NCBI RefSeq assembly: GCF_025061645.1
Contig: NZ_JANYMP010000025.1
Span: 93,360-157,359, forward strand
Reading direction: 5' to 3'
DNA length: 64,000 nucleotides
DNA from: Umezawaea endophytica
GTDB taxonomy: Bacteria; Actinomycetota; Actinomycetes; Mycobacteriales; Pseudonocardiaceae
A model generated the notes under the pieces. The model had not been told where the DNA came from and did no database searches. It worked only from the letters and a program-made list of their open reading frames with translations. The translations under genes were made by a program, and so were the position numbers. Below are positions 19,402-28,163 of the stretch, one piece after another (positions within the stretch are counted from its first letter, which is position 1; the number at the start of each line of letters is the position of its first letter).

Positions 19402-20016
19402 CTAGAGGACCAGTCCTACCGACATGGTCAGGAACACGGCTGCGCACACGGCGTCTAGTGCGGTGGTCACGCCTGGGCGCTTGAGCTTGCCCGCTACGCG
19501 GCTTGCGGCGATCACGATGAGCAGTTCCCACAGTGCCGCCAGGCCCAGGAAGACGACGGCGAGCATTGCCAACTGGGCGGTGGGGTGGCCTTGGCCGATG
19601 AACTGCGGCAGGAACGCCAGGGAGAAGAGCAGCATCTTCGGGTTGGTGATGTTGGTCAGGAAGCCGCGGCGGAACGGGCGGTCGGCGACGGCCTCCAGTG
19701 GTTCGTCCGCGGTGTCGTGGCGGTGCAGGAGGCCGCGGGCGATCGTGAGTGCCAGCCACAGCAGGTAGGCCGCGCCGATCCAGCGGAGGGCGACCAGTGT
19801 GACGGGGTAGCGGGCCAGGACCACGCCCAGGCCGGAGATCACCACGCCCACCTGGACGAAGCTGGCCGAGTGGATGCCCGCCAGCGCCCACAGGCCCGCG
19901 CGGGTGCCGGAGCGCATCGAGGTGCGCAGCAGCAGGAACGCGTCCACGCCAGGGGTGAGGACGACGACCGCGCAGGCGATCAGGAAGGCCGGTAGTTGAC
20001 CGAAGTCGAGGAACAC
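19402..20016 (-). CDS. LysE/RhtB-family amino-acid exporter
   Basis: A 204-residue membrane protein with about six helices. The N-terminal helix contains the family motif VVVLTPGVDAFLLLRTSMRSG, followed by GLWALAGIHSASFVQVGVV, and later FLTNITNPKMLLFSLAFLPQF, which is diagnostic for the family. It likely exports an amino acid or homoserine-lactone-like compound. GTG 20016 is preferred because GGGAGG lies just before it; a longer frame to 20172 adds a non-membrane stretch. It is divergent from the second trypsin gene. Confidence 0.88.
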   Translation of the reverse strand: MFLDFGQLPAFLIACAVVVLTPGVDAFLLLRTSMRSGTRAGLWALAGIHSASFVQVGVVISGLGVVLARYPVTLVALRWIGAAYLLWLALTIARGLLHRHDTADEPLEAVADRPFRRGFLTNITNPKMLLFSLAFLPQFIGQGHPTAQLAMLAVVFLGLAALWELLIVIAASRVAGKLKRPGVTTALDAVCAAVFLTMSVGLVL

Positions 20017-20192
20017 GCGTAGACCTCCCAGATTTCCGGACAGACCGTTGTGATCTGTGCGATACGTCGTTAAATCTCCGGCAACATGGAACTCTAACAG
20101 GACGATCTGCGGTATTAGTCCCGGCCGCGTGGCTTTCCGGTGGGCCGCTACGGTGGGTAGTCGTTCGTCCACTTGCCGTAGAGGAGTGCTCC

Positions 20193-20936
20193 ATGAGGAC
20201 CACGACGTCCTTGGTCGCCGCCATCGCGGCCGTGTTCGCGTCCGCCACCCCGGCGCACGCGATCGTCGGCGGCACCGAGGCGCCCGCCACGCCGTGGGCC
20301 GTCGCGCTCACGGACGCGAACGGGCAGTTGTTCTGCGGGGGCGCGCTGATCGCGCCGGACCGCGTGGTCACGGCCGCGCACTGCGTGACCGAGCGGTCGG
20401 CCGTCGGCGGGCGCGGTCGGGCGCCGGAGTCCATCCGCGTGGTCGCGGGGCGGTCCGACCTCCGCGTCAAGGGCACGTCCGCCAAGGTCGCGAGCGTGTG
20501 GCGGCACCCCGCCTTCCGCGACGTGACGGGCGGCGACGACGTGGCGGTGCTCACGTTGAGCGAGCCGCTGCCGCAGGCGCCCGTGCCGCTGGTCGACGCT
20601 GACGACACCGCGAGCTACGCGGAAGGCACCGAGGCGACCGTGCTGGGGTGGGGTCGCACGGCGGAGGGCGCGGCGCCGTCGCCGACGTTGCGCCAGGTGA
20701 GCGTGCCGATCGAGGCGGATTCCGACTGCGCCAACGAGGTCCAGGGCTTCCGGGCGGACGGGATGGTGTGCGCCGGGTACCCGCAGGGCGGGAAGGACGC
20801 GTGCGAAGGCGACTCGGGTGGTCCGATGGTCGTCCGAGGCAAGCTCGTCGGTGTCGTCTCCTACGGCAAGGGCTGCGCGCGTCCGGGCGAGCCGGGGGTC
20901 TACACGCGACTGGCCGCGTACCGGTCACGCCTCTGA
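20193..20936 (+). CDS. Secreted trypsin-like serine protease (S1A), second copy
   Basis: A 247-residue protease with signal peptide MRTTTSLVAAIAAVFASATP and mature start IVGGTEAP. The catalytic His is in VVTAAHCV, Asp in DDVAVLTLSE, and Ser in CEGDSGGPMV; the preceding Asp in GKDACEGDSGG indicates basic-residue specificity. It is more divergent from the 18395 and 34565 proteases than they are from each other. GGAG stands before the ATG. The GNAT gene follows 29 bp later. Confidence 0.93.
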   Translation: MRTTTSLVAAIAAVFASATPAHAIVGGTEAPATPWAVALTDANGQLFCGGALIAPDRVVTAAHCVTERSAVGGRGRAPESIRVVAGRSDLRVKGTSAKVASVWRHPAFRDVTGGDDVAVLTLSEPLPQAPVPLVDADDTASYAEGTEATVLGWGRTAEGAAPSPTLRQVSVPIEADSDCANEVQGFRADGMVCAGYPQGGKDACEGDSGGPMVVRGKLVGVVSYGKGCARPGEPGVYTRLAAYRSRL

Positions 20937-20965
20937 ACCACCCGCCCTGTGATATCCAGGCGGAT

Positions 20966-21424
20966 GTGCGCACATCACCGTTTCACGCCACCCTGCGCAG
21001 GCAGTGGGCGGCAGACCTGACCACAGCGCAGCTCTACGCGTTCCTGCGTCTGCGCAGCGAGGTCTTCGTGATCGAGCAGTCCTCCATCTACCGGGACCTC
21101 GACGGCCGCGACCTCGAACCCGGCACCCGCCACTTCTGGCTGGAGGTCGACGGCGAACCCGAGCCGTTGGCCTACCTCCGGCTGGTGGAGGAGCCCGACG
21201 GCACGTTCCGGATCGGCCGGGTCGTGACTGGACGGGCCGCGCGCGGCCGCGGCTACAGCCGCCGGCTGGTCGAGGCCGCGCTCAGCGAGGTCGGCAGGGT
21301 GGACTGCGTGCTGGACGCGCAGACCTACATCGCCGACTTCTACGGCTCGTTCGGGTTCGTGACCGAGGGGGACGAGTTCATCGAGGACGGGATACCGCAC
21401 CTGCGGATGCGCCGGTCTCGCTGA
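20966..21424 (+). CDS. GNAT family N-acetyltransferase, ElaA-like
   Basis: A 152-residue acetyltransferase of the ElaA type: LYAFLRLRSEVFVIEQ near the start, then IGRVVTGRAARGRGYSRRLVEAAL as the acetyl-CoA loop and AQTYIADFYGSFGFVTEG near the end. The substrate is unknown. The start GTG 20966 gives the standard family length. Its last 47 bases overlap the 3' end of the converging bioF gene, an unusually long sense/antisense overlap of two well-supported genes. Confidence 0.85.
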   Translation: MRTSPFHATLRRQWAADLTTAQLYAFLRLRSEVFVIEQSSIYRDLDGRDLEPGTRHFWLEVDGEPEPLAYLRLVEEPDGTFRIGRVVTGRAARGRGYSRRLVEAALSEVGRVDCVLDAQTYIADFYGSFGFVTEGDEFIEDGIPHLRMRRSR

Positions 21425-22556
21425 TCACCCGCACCGCGCGGTCGACGTCCGCGTCGGACAGGTCCGCGCGGGCGGTGAGCCGGAGCCGGGACACGCCGTC
21501 CGGGACCGACGGCGGGCGGAAGCAGCCAACGACGACGCCGCTGGTGCGGCACGCCTCGGCCCAGGTGAACGCGGCCTCGGCGGACGGCGCCTGCACGGAC
21601 ACGACCGCGGCGGCGGGCGTGCTGGCGCGCAGACCGGCGGCGCGCAGCCGTTCGGCCAGTTCCTGGGCCACGGCGACCACCCGCGCGGGCCGGTCCGGTT
21701 CCTCGCGCAGCACCTTCAGCGCGGTCAGCGCCGCGGCGGCGCTGCCGGGGGCGAGGCCGGTGTCGAAGATGAAGCTGCGGGCCGTCTCGACGAGGTGCCG
21801 GATGACCCGGCTGGGTCCGAGGACCGCCCCGCCCTGCGCGCCGAGCGACTTCGACAGGGTGACCGTGGTGACGACGTCCGGCGACTTCGCCAGGCCCGCC
21901 GCGTGCACCGCGCCCCGCCCGCCGTCGCCGAGCACGCCGAGGCCGTGGGCGTCGTCCACGACCAGCGCCGAGTCGTGCTCGCGGCACGCGGCGACGAGCT
22001 GGTTCAGCGGCGCGAGGTCGCCGTCGACGGAGAACACCGAGTCCGTCACGACGAGCGCGCGGCGCTTGCCCCTGGTCGCCAGGGCGTGCGTGACCTGGGG
22101 GACGTCGTTGTGGCCCGCGACGACGACGTCGGCCTTGGACAGCCGGCAGCCGTCGATCAGCGAGGCGTGGATGTACTGGTCGGCCACGATCGCGGTGCCC
22201 GGCCCGGTCAGCGCCGTGAGCGCGCCGAGGTTCGCCGCGTAGCCGGAGGAGAAGACCAGCGCGGCCTGCGCGCCGCAGAAGTTCGCGAGCTCGTACTCCA
22301 GCTCCATGTGCAGCTCGGTGCTGCCCGTGACCAGCCGCGACCCCGTCGAACCCGCGCCCCAGCGCATCGACGCGGCGGCGGCTGCCCCGGTCACGCGCTT
22401 GTCCCGCGCCAGTCCGAGGTAATCGTTCCCGGCGAGGTCGAGGTCCGTCGAGGACGCCGGTCGCGGTCGAAGCCTGCGGGTCAGTCCGGCCTTGGCGCGG
22501 GCCTCCGCGCGGGTGTCGATCCAGTCGAACACCGAGTCACCTGTGCTCACGCTCAC
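21378..22556 (-). CDS. bioF: 8-amino-7-oxononanoate synthase (alpha-oxoamine synthase)
   Basis: A 392-residue PLP enzyme that condenses pimeloyl-thioester with alanine in biotin synthesis. Recognisable segments are LDLAGNDYLGLARDKRV, GAGSTGSRLVTGSTELHMELE, VVDDAHGLGVLGDGGRG and the PLP lysine in VTLSKSLGAQGG. The start is GTG 22556 or GTG 22550; upstream frames have no homology. No bioA, bioB or bioD is in the window. A P450 starts 36 bp away divergently, which is of note because the P450 BioI supplies pimeloyl groups in bacilli. The 3' end overlaps the GNAT gene. Confidence 0.88.
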   Translation of the reverse strand: MSVSTGDSVFDWIDTRAEARAKAGLTRRLRPRPASSTDLDLAGNDYLGLARDKRVTGAAAAASMRWGAGSTGSRLVTGSTELHMELEYELANFCGAQAALVFSSGYAANLGALTALTGPGTAIVADQYIHASLIDGCRLSKADVVVAGHNDVPQVTHALATRGKRRALVVTDSVFSVDGDLAPLNQLVAACREHDSALVVDDAHGLGVLGDGGRGAVHAAGLAKSPDVVTTVTLSKSLGAQGGAVLGPSRVIRHLVETARSFIFDTGLAPGSAAAALTALKVLREEPDRPARVVAVAQELAERLRAAGLRASTPAAAVVSVQAPSAEAAFTWAEACRTSGVVVGCFRPPSVPDGVSRLRLTARADLSDADVDRAVRVISETGASAGAVSRPR

Positions 22557-22592
22557 GGCGGCAGTCTCCCACCGGCCGGATACGGTCCTGGC

Positions 22593-23774
22593 GTGCGGAC
22601 CTCCCAGCTCGACCTCTTCGGGGCCGACTTCACCGCCGATCCGCACCCGGAGCTGCGCCGCCTGCGGTCGGAGAGCCCGGTGCACCACGACCCGGCGACG
22701 GGGTTGTGGCTGGTCAGCCGGTACGCGGACGTGCGGGCCGCGCTCGCGGACCCCGAGGCGTTCCGCCCGGACAACGCGCTGACGGCCGTGACGCCGATCT
22801 CCCGTCCGGTGCTGCGCGTGCTGGCTCGGGCCGGGTTCTCCCTGCCGCCGACGCTGGCCAACAACGGCACGGACACCCACACGGGCCTGCGGCGGCTGGT
22901 CGCCGGGTTCCTCACGCCCGCGCGGGTCGCCGCGTTCGAGGACCGGATCGCCGAGCTGTGCGAGGAGCGCCTCCGGACGCCCGCCGACCTGCACGCGGAG
23001 CTGGCCCGCGACCTGCCGTGCGTGGTGCTGATGGAGGTGCTCGGCATCTCCGACGTCGACGTGCCCGCGCTCAAGGCGTGGAGCACGGCGTCGCTGGAGC
23101 TGTTCTGGGGCAACCCGTCGCCGGAGCGGCAGCACGAGCTGGCCGTCGACGCGAGCGCATTCCACCGCTGGCTGACCGCGCGGATCCGGGCCGCGTCGCC
23201 CGGCGGCGACGACCTGTTCAGCGCGCTGGTCGCCCACGGCACACCGGTCCGCGAGGCCGCCGGGCTCTGCTACTTCCTGCTGATCGCGGGCCAGGAGACG
23301 ACGACGCAGCTCCTCAGCACGCTGCTGGACCGGGTGCTCCGGCACCCCGACGTGTGGCTGCGGCTGGCCGACGGCGAACCCGGCCTGGCCGCCGCGTGCG
23401 TCGAGGAGGTCCTGCGCCGCGAACCGCCCGTCACGACGTGGCGGCGCGTAACCAGCCGTCCGGTCGCGCTCTCCGGCGTCGACCTGCCCGCGGGCGCGCC
23501 GCTGCTGCTGATGCTCGCGGGCACCGGCTCGGACCCCGACGTGTTCGCCGAGCCGGAGTCGTTCTGCCCCGGCCGTCCCGGCGCCCGCAAGCACCTCGCG
23601 TTCGGCTACGGCAGGCACTTCTGCCTGGGTGCGGGCCTGGCGCGGCTGGAGGGCGAGGTCGTGCTGCGCACGGTCGCGCGCCGCTTCCCCGACCTCCGCC
23701 TCGCCTCGCCCGAACCCCCGCCGATGCTCGGGCTGCTGTCGTTCCGCGCCCCGCTCGGCGTGGCCGTCGTCTAG
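22593..23774 (+). CDS. Cytochrome P450
   Basis: A 393-residue soluble bacterial P450. The I-helix oxygen-activation motif is AGQETTTQ, the ExxR motif is in EEVLRREPPVTTWRR, and the heme Cys loop is FGYGRHFCLGAGLARLEGE near residue 347. The protein starts VRTSQLDLFGADFTADPHPE at GTG 22593. The redox partner is not encoded nearby and the substrate is unknown. Its divergent neighbour is bioF, so a role in making a dicarboxylic acyl precursor is a testable possibility; alternatively it is an unrelated specialised-metabolism enzyme. Its stop overlaps the oxidoreductase stop by 4 bases. Confidence 0.95.
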   Translation: MRTSQLDLFGADFTADPHPELRRLRSESPVHHDPATGLWLVSRYADVRAALADPEAFRPDNALTAVTPISRPVLRVLARAGFSLPPTLANNGTDTHTGLRRLVAGFLTPARVAAFEDRIAELCEERLRTPADLHAELARDLPCVVLMEVLGISDVDVPALKAWSTASLELFWGNPSPERQHELAVDASAFHRWLTARIRAASPGGDDLFSALVAHGTPVREAAGLCYFLLIAGQETTTQLLSTLLDRVLRHPDVWLRLADGEPGLAAACVEEVLRREPPVTTWRRVTSRPVALSGVDLPAGAPLLLMLAGTGSDPDVFAEPESFCPGRPGARKHLAFGYGRHFCLGAGLARLEGEVVLRTVARRFPDLRLASPEPPPMLGLLSFRAPLGVAVV

Positions 23775-24736
23775 GGGATCAGGAACGTCTTGCCGGTCGT
23801 GGTCCTGGCCTCCAGGGCCCGGTGGGCGGCGGCGGCCTCGGCCAGCGGCCAGGACTCGCCGAGCACGGGGCTGAGTTCGCCGGACGCGCCGAGCGCGAAC
23901 ACGTCGGCCAGCAGCCCGGCGGCGTACGCGGGGTCGCCCGCCAGGTTGCGCAGGCCGATGAGGCCGACGCCCTTGCGCACCAGGTCCTTCACGGCGATGT
24001 CGGCGAACGAGCCGGACGCGGTGCCGTAGACGACCATCCGGCCGACGCCGTCGCGCAGCAGGTCGAAGGCGGAGCGGGTGACGGTGCCGCCGACCGAGGA
24101 CAGCGCCACGTCGACCGGTTCCAGCCCCGAGGTCCAGTCCGGGGTGGAGTAGTCGACGGTCTCGTCGGCGCCGAGTTCCTTGGCGGCGGCCAGTTTCGCG
24201 TCGCCGCGCGCCAGTGCCACGGCGGTCGCGCCCGCGCGGGTCACGAGCTGCACCAGGAGGCTGCCGACCCCACCCGCGGCGGCCTCGATCAGCACGCGTT
24301 CGCCCGCCTGGATCCGCGCGGCGTCCATGAGGCCCGCCGCGGTGACGCCCTGGAGGAACAGCGCGAGGGCCTGCCGCGCGTCGAGGCCGGGCGGGACGGG
24401 GACGGCGCCCGCGGCGGGCAGCACGGCGAGTTCCGCGTAGGCGCCGCGGAGGGCGAAGCCGACGACCTCGGTGCCGACCAGGTCGGTGGACACCTCCGGG
24501 CCGACCTCGCGGACCACGCCCGTCACCTCGACGCCGGGGATCACCGGCAGCGCCGGTTCCGGGTACCAGTCGTACAGCTCGCTCGACGCCCTCGACCGCT
24601 GGAGCGTCTCGCCGTAGTTCAGGCCGATCGCGGTCACCTCGACCAGCACCTCGCCCTGCCCGGCGACCGGGTCGGGAACCTCGTCGACCCGGAGCACCTC
24701 GGGCCCGCCGAACTCGTGGAAACGCACCGCGCGCAT
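23771..24736 (-). CDS. NADPH:quinone oxidoreductase (zinc-independent MDR family)
   Basis: A 321-residue medium-chain dehydrogenase/reductase lacking catalytic zinc ligands. It shows IGLNYGETLQRSR and PVIPGVEVTGVVREVGPEV in the catalytic domain and the nucleotide-binding stretch ERVLIEAAAGGVGSLLVQL. It probably reduces quinones or enones with NADPH. The gene is divergent from a TetR regulator, with two copies of a CGGAC-N5-GTCCG operator in the 94-bp intergenic region, so it is very likely that regulator's target. Confidence 0.92.
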   Translation of the reverse strand: MRAVRFHEFGGPEVLRVDEVPDPVAGQGEVLVEVTAIGLNYGETLQRSRASSELYDWYPEPALPVIPGVEVTGVVREVGPEVSTDLVGTEVVGFALRGAYAELAVLPAAGAVPVPPGLDARQALALFLQGVTAAGLMDAARIQAGERVLIEAAAGGVGSLLVQLVTRAGATAVALARGDAKLAAAKELGADETVDYSTPDWTSGLEPVDVALSSVGGTVTRSAFDLLRDGVGRMVVYGTASGSFADIAVKDLVRKGVGLIGLRNLAGDPAYAAGLLADVFALGASGELSPVLGESWPLAEAAAAHRALEARTTTGKTFLIP

Positions 24737-24754
24737 GGAAGCCTCCCGCTGTAG

Positions 24755-24804
24755 CGGACCGTTGGTCCGTTTCTGTCTGCGCTACGATACGGACCAGTAG
24801 TCCG
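24755..24804. promoter_or_regulatory. Twin TetR operators, CGGAC-N5-GTCCG
   Basis: Two copies of the same palindrome, at 24755-24769 and 24790-24804, with start-to-start spacing of 35 bases. Both keep identical 5-base arms and a 5-base centre. They fill the gap between the divergent oxidoreductase and TetR genes, and each probably binds one TetR dimer or pair. Confidence 0.8.
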
Positions 24805-24830
24805 GTTCTGTCAAGCCGAGGAGGGCGGGG

Positions 24831-25415
24831 ATGGTCGAACGGGCGGACGCGGCGCGCAACAGGGAGGCGATCCTGGCCGCAGCCATGCGGCTGATCCGGG
24901 AGCAGGGGATCGACGCGGTCTGCATGGACGACGTCGCGGTCGCGGCGGGTGTCGGCAAGGGCACGGTGTTCCGGCGCTTCGGCGACCGCGAGGGCCTGGT
25001 CGAGGCGCTCGCGCTCCAGGCTGGCGAGAGCTGGCGCGTCTTCGCGACCGACGTGCTGGCCGACGAGTCGACGGACGCGGCCGAACGGGTGGTCACGTTG
25101 ACGCGGACCCTGTTCGCGCACGTCGTGGAGACGTTGCCGCTGGTGCGGGCGTTCGAGCAGGTCACGCGCAAGCGCGGCTGCGACGGCGGGTTCGAGCCCA
25201 TCCGCGACGGGCTGATCCGGCTGATCGGGGAGGCCGCGCCGGACCTCGACGCCGAGTTCCACGGCGAGGCGCTGCTGGCGAACTTGCGCGCCGAGCACGT
25301 CCACTACCTGGTTGAGCAGTGCGGGATGTCGGTGGAGCGGGTGCGCGCGGGTGTGATCAGACTCGCCGAGGGGTTGGTAGGCGCTCCGCGGGATGCGACG
25401 ATGCGAACGCTGTAG
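24831..25415 (+). CDS. TetR/AcrR family regulator of the quinone oxidoreductase
   Basis: A 194-residue regulator. The N-terminal helix-turn-helix spans about residues 8-52 (AMRLIREQGIDAVCMDDVAVAAGVGKGTVFRRFGDREG), and the helical C-terminal domain binds an unknown ligand. ATG 24831 is preceded by GAGGAGG. It faces away from the oxidoreductase with two operators between, indicating joint autoregulation and target control. The cobalamin riboswitch begins at about its stop codon, so read-through into the cobalamin operon is possible. Confidence 0.92.
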   Translation: MVERADAARNREAILAAAMRLIREQGIDAVCMDDVAVAAGVGKGTVFRRFGDREGLVEALALQAGESWRVFATDVLADESTDAAERVVTLTRTLFAHVVETLPLVRAFEQVTRKRGCDGGFEPIRDGLIRLIGEAAPDLDAEFHGEALLANLRAEHVHYLVEQCGMSVERVRAGVIRLAEGLVGAPRDATMRTL

Positions 25416-25552
25416 GGGTGTGCGAGGAAGCCGGTGCGAATCCGGCGCGGTCCCGCCACTGTGACCGGGCAGGAGATCCGGGAGTCAGGAACTCGACCCC
25501 CGAGTCACCACCACCGGACACGGGCGTGGACACCCGAGGAAGGACCTCCCCG
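25385..25552 (+). ncRNA. Cobalamin (AdoCbl) riboswitch
   Basis: The conserved B12-box core is at about 25425-25462: GAGGAAGCCGGTGCGAATCC followed by GCGGTCCCGCCACTGTGACC. The 3' conserved element GGGAGTCAGGAACTC follows at about 25480-25494. A late hairpin formed by CGGG and CCCG (about 25522-25535) is immediately followed by the AGGAAGGA ribosome-binding site of the next gene, suggesting control of translation initiation. The 5' boundary is approximate and may overlap the end of the TetR gene. B12 should repress the genes downstream. Confidence 0.9.
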
Positions 25553-25553
25553 C

Positions 25554-27539
25554 ATGACCTCGCGCTTCCCCTTCTCCGCCGTCGTCGGGCACGACGACCT
25601 GCGACTGGCCCTGCTGCTGAACGCCGTGCACCCCGGTATCGGCGGTGTGCTGGTCAGGGGTGAGAAGGGCACCGCCAAGTCGACGGTCGTGCGCGCGCTC
25701 GCCGCGCTGCTGCCCGAGCTGGCCGTCGTGCCGGGCTGCCGGTTCGGCTGCGACCCGCTGGTCGACACCGGGTGCCCGGACGGCCCGCACCCCGGCGACG
25801 CGGCCGAACGCCGTCCCGCCAAGCTCGTCGAACTGCCCGTCGGCGCCACCGAGGACCGCCTGGTCGGCTCGCTGGACCTGGAGCGCGCCCTGACCGAGGG
25901 CGTCCGCGCCTACCAGCCGGGCCTGCTGGCCGCCGCGCACCGCGGTGTCCTCTACGTCGACGAGGTCAACCTCCTGCACGACCACCTCGTGGACCTGCTG
26001 CTGGACGCGGCGGCCATGGGCCGCGCGCACGTGGAGCGCGAAGGCGTCTCGATCTCGCACGCGGCGTCGTTCCTGCTGGTCGGGACGATGAACCCGGAGG
26101 AGGGCGAGCTGCGGCCGCAGTTGCTGGACCGCTTCGGCCTCACGGTCGCCGTGCGCGCGTCGCGCGACGTGGCGACGCGCACCGAGGTCATCCGCCGCAG
26201 GCTCGCCTACGAGGCCGACCCGGAGGGCTTCGCCGCCCGCTGGGAATCCGTGGACGCCGAACTGGCGGAACGGATCGTGACGGCCCGCGCGGCGCTGCCG
26301 ACCGTGGTGCTGCCGGACTCCGAGCTGCGCCGGATCGCGGCCGTGTGCGCCGCGTTCGAGGTCGACGGCATGCGCGCCGACTTGGTCGTGGCCCGCACCG
26401 CGTCCGCGCACGCCGCGTGGCGGGGCTCGGAGGTCGTGGAGGAGGCCGACGTCGAGGCCGCCGTTCGGCTCGCGCTGCCGCACCGCAAGCGCCGCGACCC
26501 GTTCGACGAGCCGGGGTTGGAGGAGGAGCAGCTCTCCGACGCCATGCGGCAGGCGGCCGAGCACGCCGACGAGGAGCCGGACGACGAGCCCGAACCGGAC
26601 GGTCCACCCGAGCCCGACGGCCCGGACGGCGGCGGTCAGCCCGGGCCGGAGGACGCGCAGAACCCGGAGAACCCCGCGCAGCAGCCCCAGGGCGGGGGAA
26701 CCGGTTCCGCGGATCGCCCTCCGGCCGTTCCGGCTTCCGCGTTCCGCGCCCGGCTGCTCCAGGTGCCCGGCGTCGGCGAGGGCGCTCCCGGCAGGCGGTC
26801 GCGCGCCCGTGCCCGCACCGGCCAGGTCGTCCGCTCGTCCACTGTGGACGGTTCGGGGCTGCACCTGGTGGGGACGCTCGCCGCCGCGGCGCCGCACCAG
26901 AACTCCCGTGGCCGCAGCGGTCCGGGACTGCTGCTGAAGGCCGGTGACGTCCGGCTGTCGGTCCGCGAGGGCAAGGAGGGCAACCTCGTCCTCTTCGTCG
27001 TGGACGCGTCCGGCTCGATGGCCGCCCGGCAGCGGATGTCCGCCGTCAGCGGCGCGGTGATCTCCCTGCTCCGCGACGCCTACCAGCGGCGGGACAAGGT
27101 CGGCGTGGTCACGTTCCGCGGCTCCTCCGCCGAGGTCGCCCTGCCCCCGACGACGTCCGTCGACGCGGCGGCGGCCCGCCTCCGCCGGATGCGCACGGGC
27201 GGTCGGACGCCGTTGGCCGACGGTCTGCTCAAGGCCCGCAGGCTGCTGGAGGTCGAACGGCTGCGCGACCCCCGCCGCCGTCCGCTGCTGGTGCTGCTCA
27301 CCGACGGCCGCGCCACCTCGACCGGCGCGGGCGGCGACCCGATGCGGGACGCGCTGCGCGCGGCGGGACTGCTGGCCGCCGACGGCACCGCGTCCGTCGT
27401 CGTCGACTGCGAGCACGGCCCGATCCGGCTCGGCCTGGCCGCCAAGGTCGCCGTCGCGCTCGACGGGGCCTGCCTGCGCCTGGAAGAACTGTCCGCAGAC
27501 CAGGTCGCGGGCGTCGTCCGCGCGGCCCGCGCCGCCTAG
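25554..27539 (+). CDS. Cobaltochelatase/magnesium-chelatase-type ChlI-ChlD fusion protein
   Basis: A 661-residue protein with an N-terminal AAA+ ATPase (residues 1-335; Walker [10 protein letters not shown] near 36, Walker [12 protein letters not shown]), an acidic Pro/Glu/Asp-rich linker (about 340-410) and a C-terminal von Willebrand A domain with the MIDAS motif DASGSM near residue 484. Such fusions serve as the ATPase/adaptor subunits for CobN-driven cobalt insertion in actinobacteria. No CobN is in the window. ATG 25554 directly follows the riboswitch ribosome-binding site. An upstream in-frame start at 25434 falls inside the riboswitch and is rejected. Confidence 0.93.
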   Translation: MTSRFPFSAVVGHDDLRLALLLNAVHPGIGGVLVRGEKGTAKSTVVRALAALLPELAVVPGCRFGCDPLVDTGCPDGPHPGDAAERRPAKLVELPVGATEDRLVGSLDLERALTEGVRAYQPGLLAAAHRGVLYVDEVNLLHDHLVDLLLDAAAMGRAHVEREGVSISHAASFLLVGTMNPEEGELRPQLLDRFGLTVAVRASRDVATRTEVIRRRLAYEADPEGFAARWESVDAELAERIVTARAALPTVVLPDSELRRIAAVCAAFEVDGMRADLVVARTASAHAAWRGSEVVEEADVEAAVRLALPHRKRRDPFDEPGLEEEQLSDAMRQAAEHADEEPDDEPEPDGPPEPDGPDGGGQPGPEDAQNPENPAQQPQGGGTGSADRPPAVPASAFRARLLQVPGVGEGAPGRRSRARARTGQVVRSSTVDGSGLHLVGTLAAAAPHQNSRGRSGPGLLLKAGDVRLSVREGKEGNLVLFVVDASGSMAARQRMSAVSGAVISLLRDAYQRRDKVGVVTFRGSSAEVALPPTTSVDAAAARLRRMRTGGRTPLADGLLKARRLLEVERLRDPRRRPLLVLLTDGRATSTGAGGDPMRDALRAAGLLAADGTASVVVDCEHGPIRLGLAAKVAVALDGACLRLEELSADQVAGVVRAARAA

Positions 27540-27548
27540 GAGGTCCCG

Positions 27549-28163
27549 GTGCCCCAAGGACAACCGACGTCGGTGCCGAAGGACGGCCTGACCACCAGGC
27601 AGCGGCGCAACCGGCCGCTGCTGATGGTCCACACCGGCGAGATGAAGGGGAAGTCGACCTCGGCGTTCGGCCTCGCGCTGCGCGGCTGGAACCAGGGCTG
27701 GTCGATCGGCGTGTTCCAGTTCGTGAAGTCGGCGAAGTGGAAGGTCGGCGAGGAGGAGGCGTTCAAGGCGCTCGGCCGGGTGCACGACGAGACCGGCGCG
27801 GGCGGGCCGGTCGAGTGGCACAAGATGGGCGAGGGCTGGTCCTGGACCCGCAAGCAGGGCACGGAGCAGGACCACGCCACTGCGGCGCTCGAAGGCTGGC
27901 GGGAGATCTCCCGGCGGATCGCCGACGGCGTCCACGGCCTGTACGTTCTGGATGAGTTCACCTACCCGATGCACTGGGGGTGGGTGGACGTCGACGAGGT
28001 GGTGGCCACGCTCAGGGACCGGCCCGGTCACCAGCACGTCGTGATCACCGGCAGGTACGCCCCACCCGCCCTGCTGGACGCCGCCGACCTGGTGGTGGAG
28101 ATGTCCAAGGTCAAGCACCCCATGGACGACGGGCAGAAGGGCCAGAAGGGGATCGAGTGGTGA
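27549..28163 (+). CDS. cobO: Cob(I)yrinic acid a,c-diamide adenosyltransferase
   Basis: A 204-residue CobO/BtuR-family enzyme that transfers the adenosyl group from ATP to Co(I) corrinoid. The P-loop is in HTGEMKGKSTSAFGLALRG near residue 28, and later conserved parts are GWSIGVFQFVKSAKWKVGEE, GLYVLDEFTYPMHWGWVD and HVVITGRYAPPALLDAADLV. It starts 9 bp after the chelatase gene, and its stop overlaps the start of cobB (GTGA), so the three genes are translationally coupled. Confidence 0.96.
   Translation: MPQGQPTSVPKDGLTTRQRRNRPLLMVHTGEMKGKSTSAFGLALRGWNQGWSIGVFQFVKSAKWKVGEEEAFKALGRVHDETGAGGPVEWHKMGEGWSWTRKQGTEQDHATAALEGWREISRRIADGVHGLYVLDEFTYPMHWGWVDVDEVVATLRDRPGHQHVVITGRYAPPALLDAADLVVEMSKVKHPMDDGQKGQKGIEW

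Noticed and set aside
22557..25304. Extension of the bioF reading frame to more than 1300 codons
   Set aside because: The extra sequence is opposite the P450 gene and runs through the oxidoreductase and its TetR, and has no homology; the known BioF fold begins at 22556.
25434..25553. Upstream start for the chelatase fusion gene
   Set aside because: It would place coding sequence inside the cobalamin riboswitch; the ATG at 25554 has the ribosome-binding site and starts the AAA+ domain.
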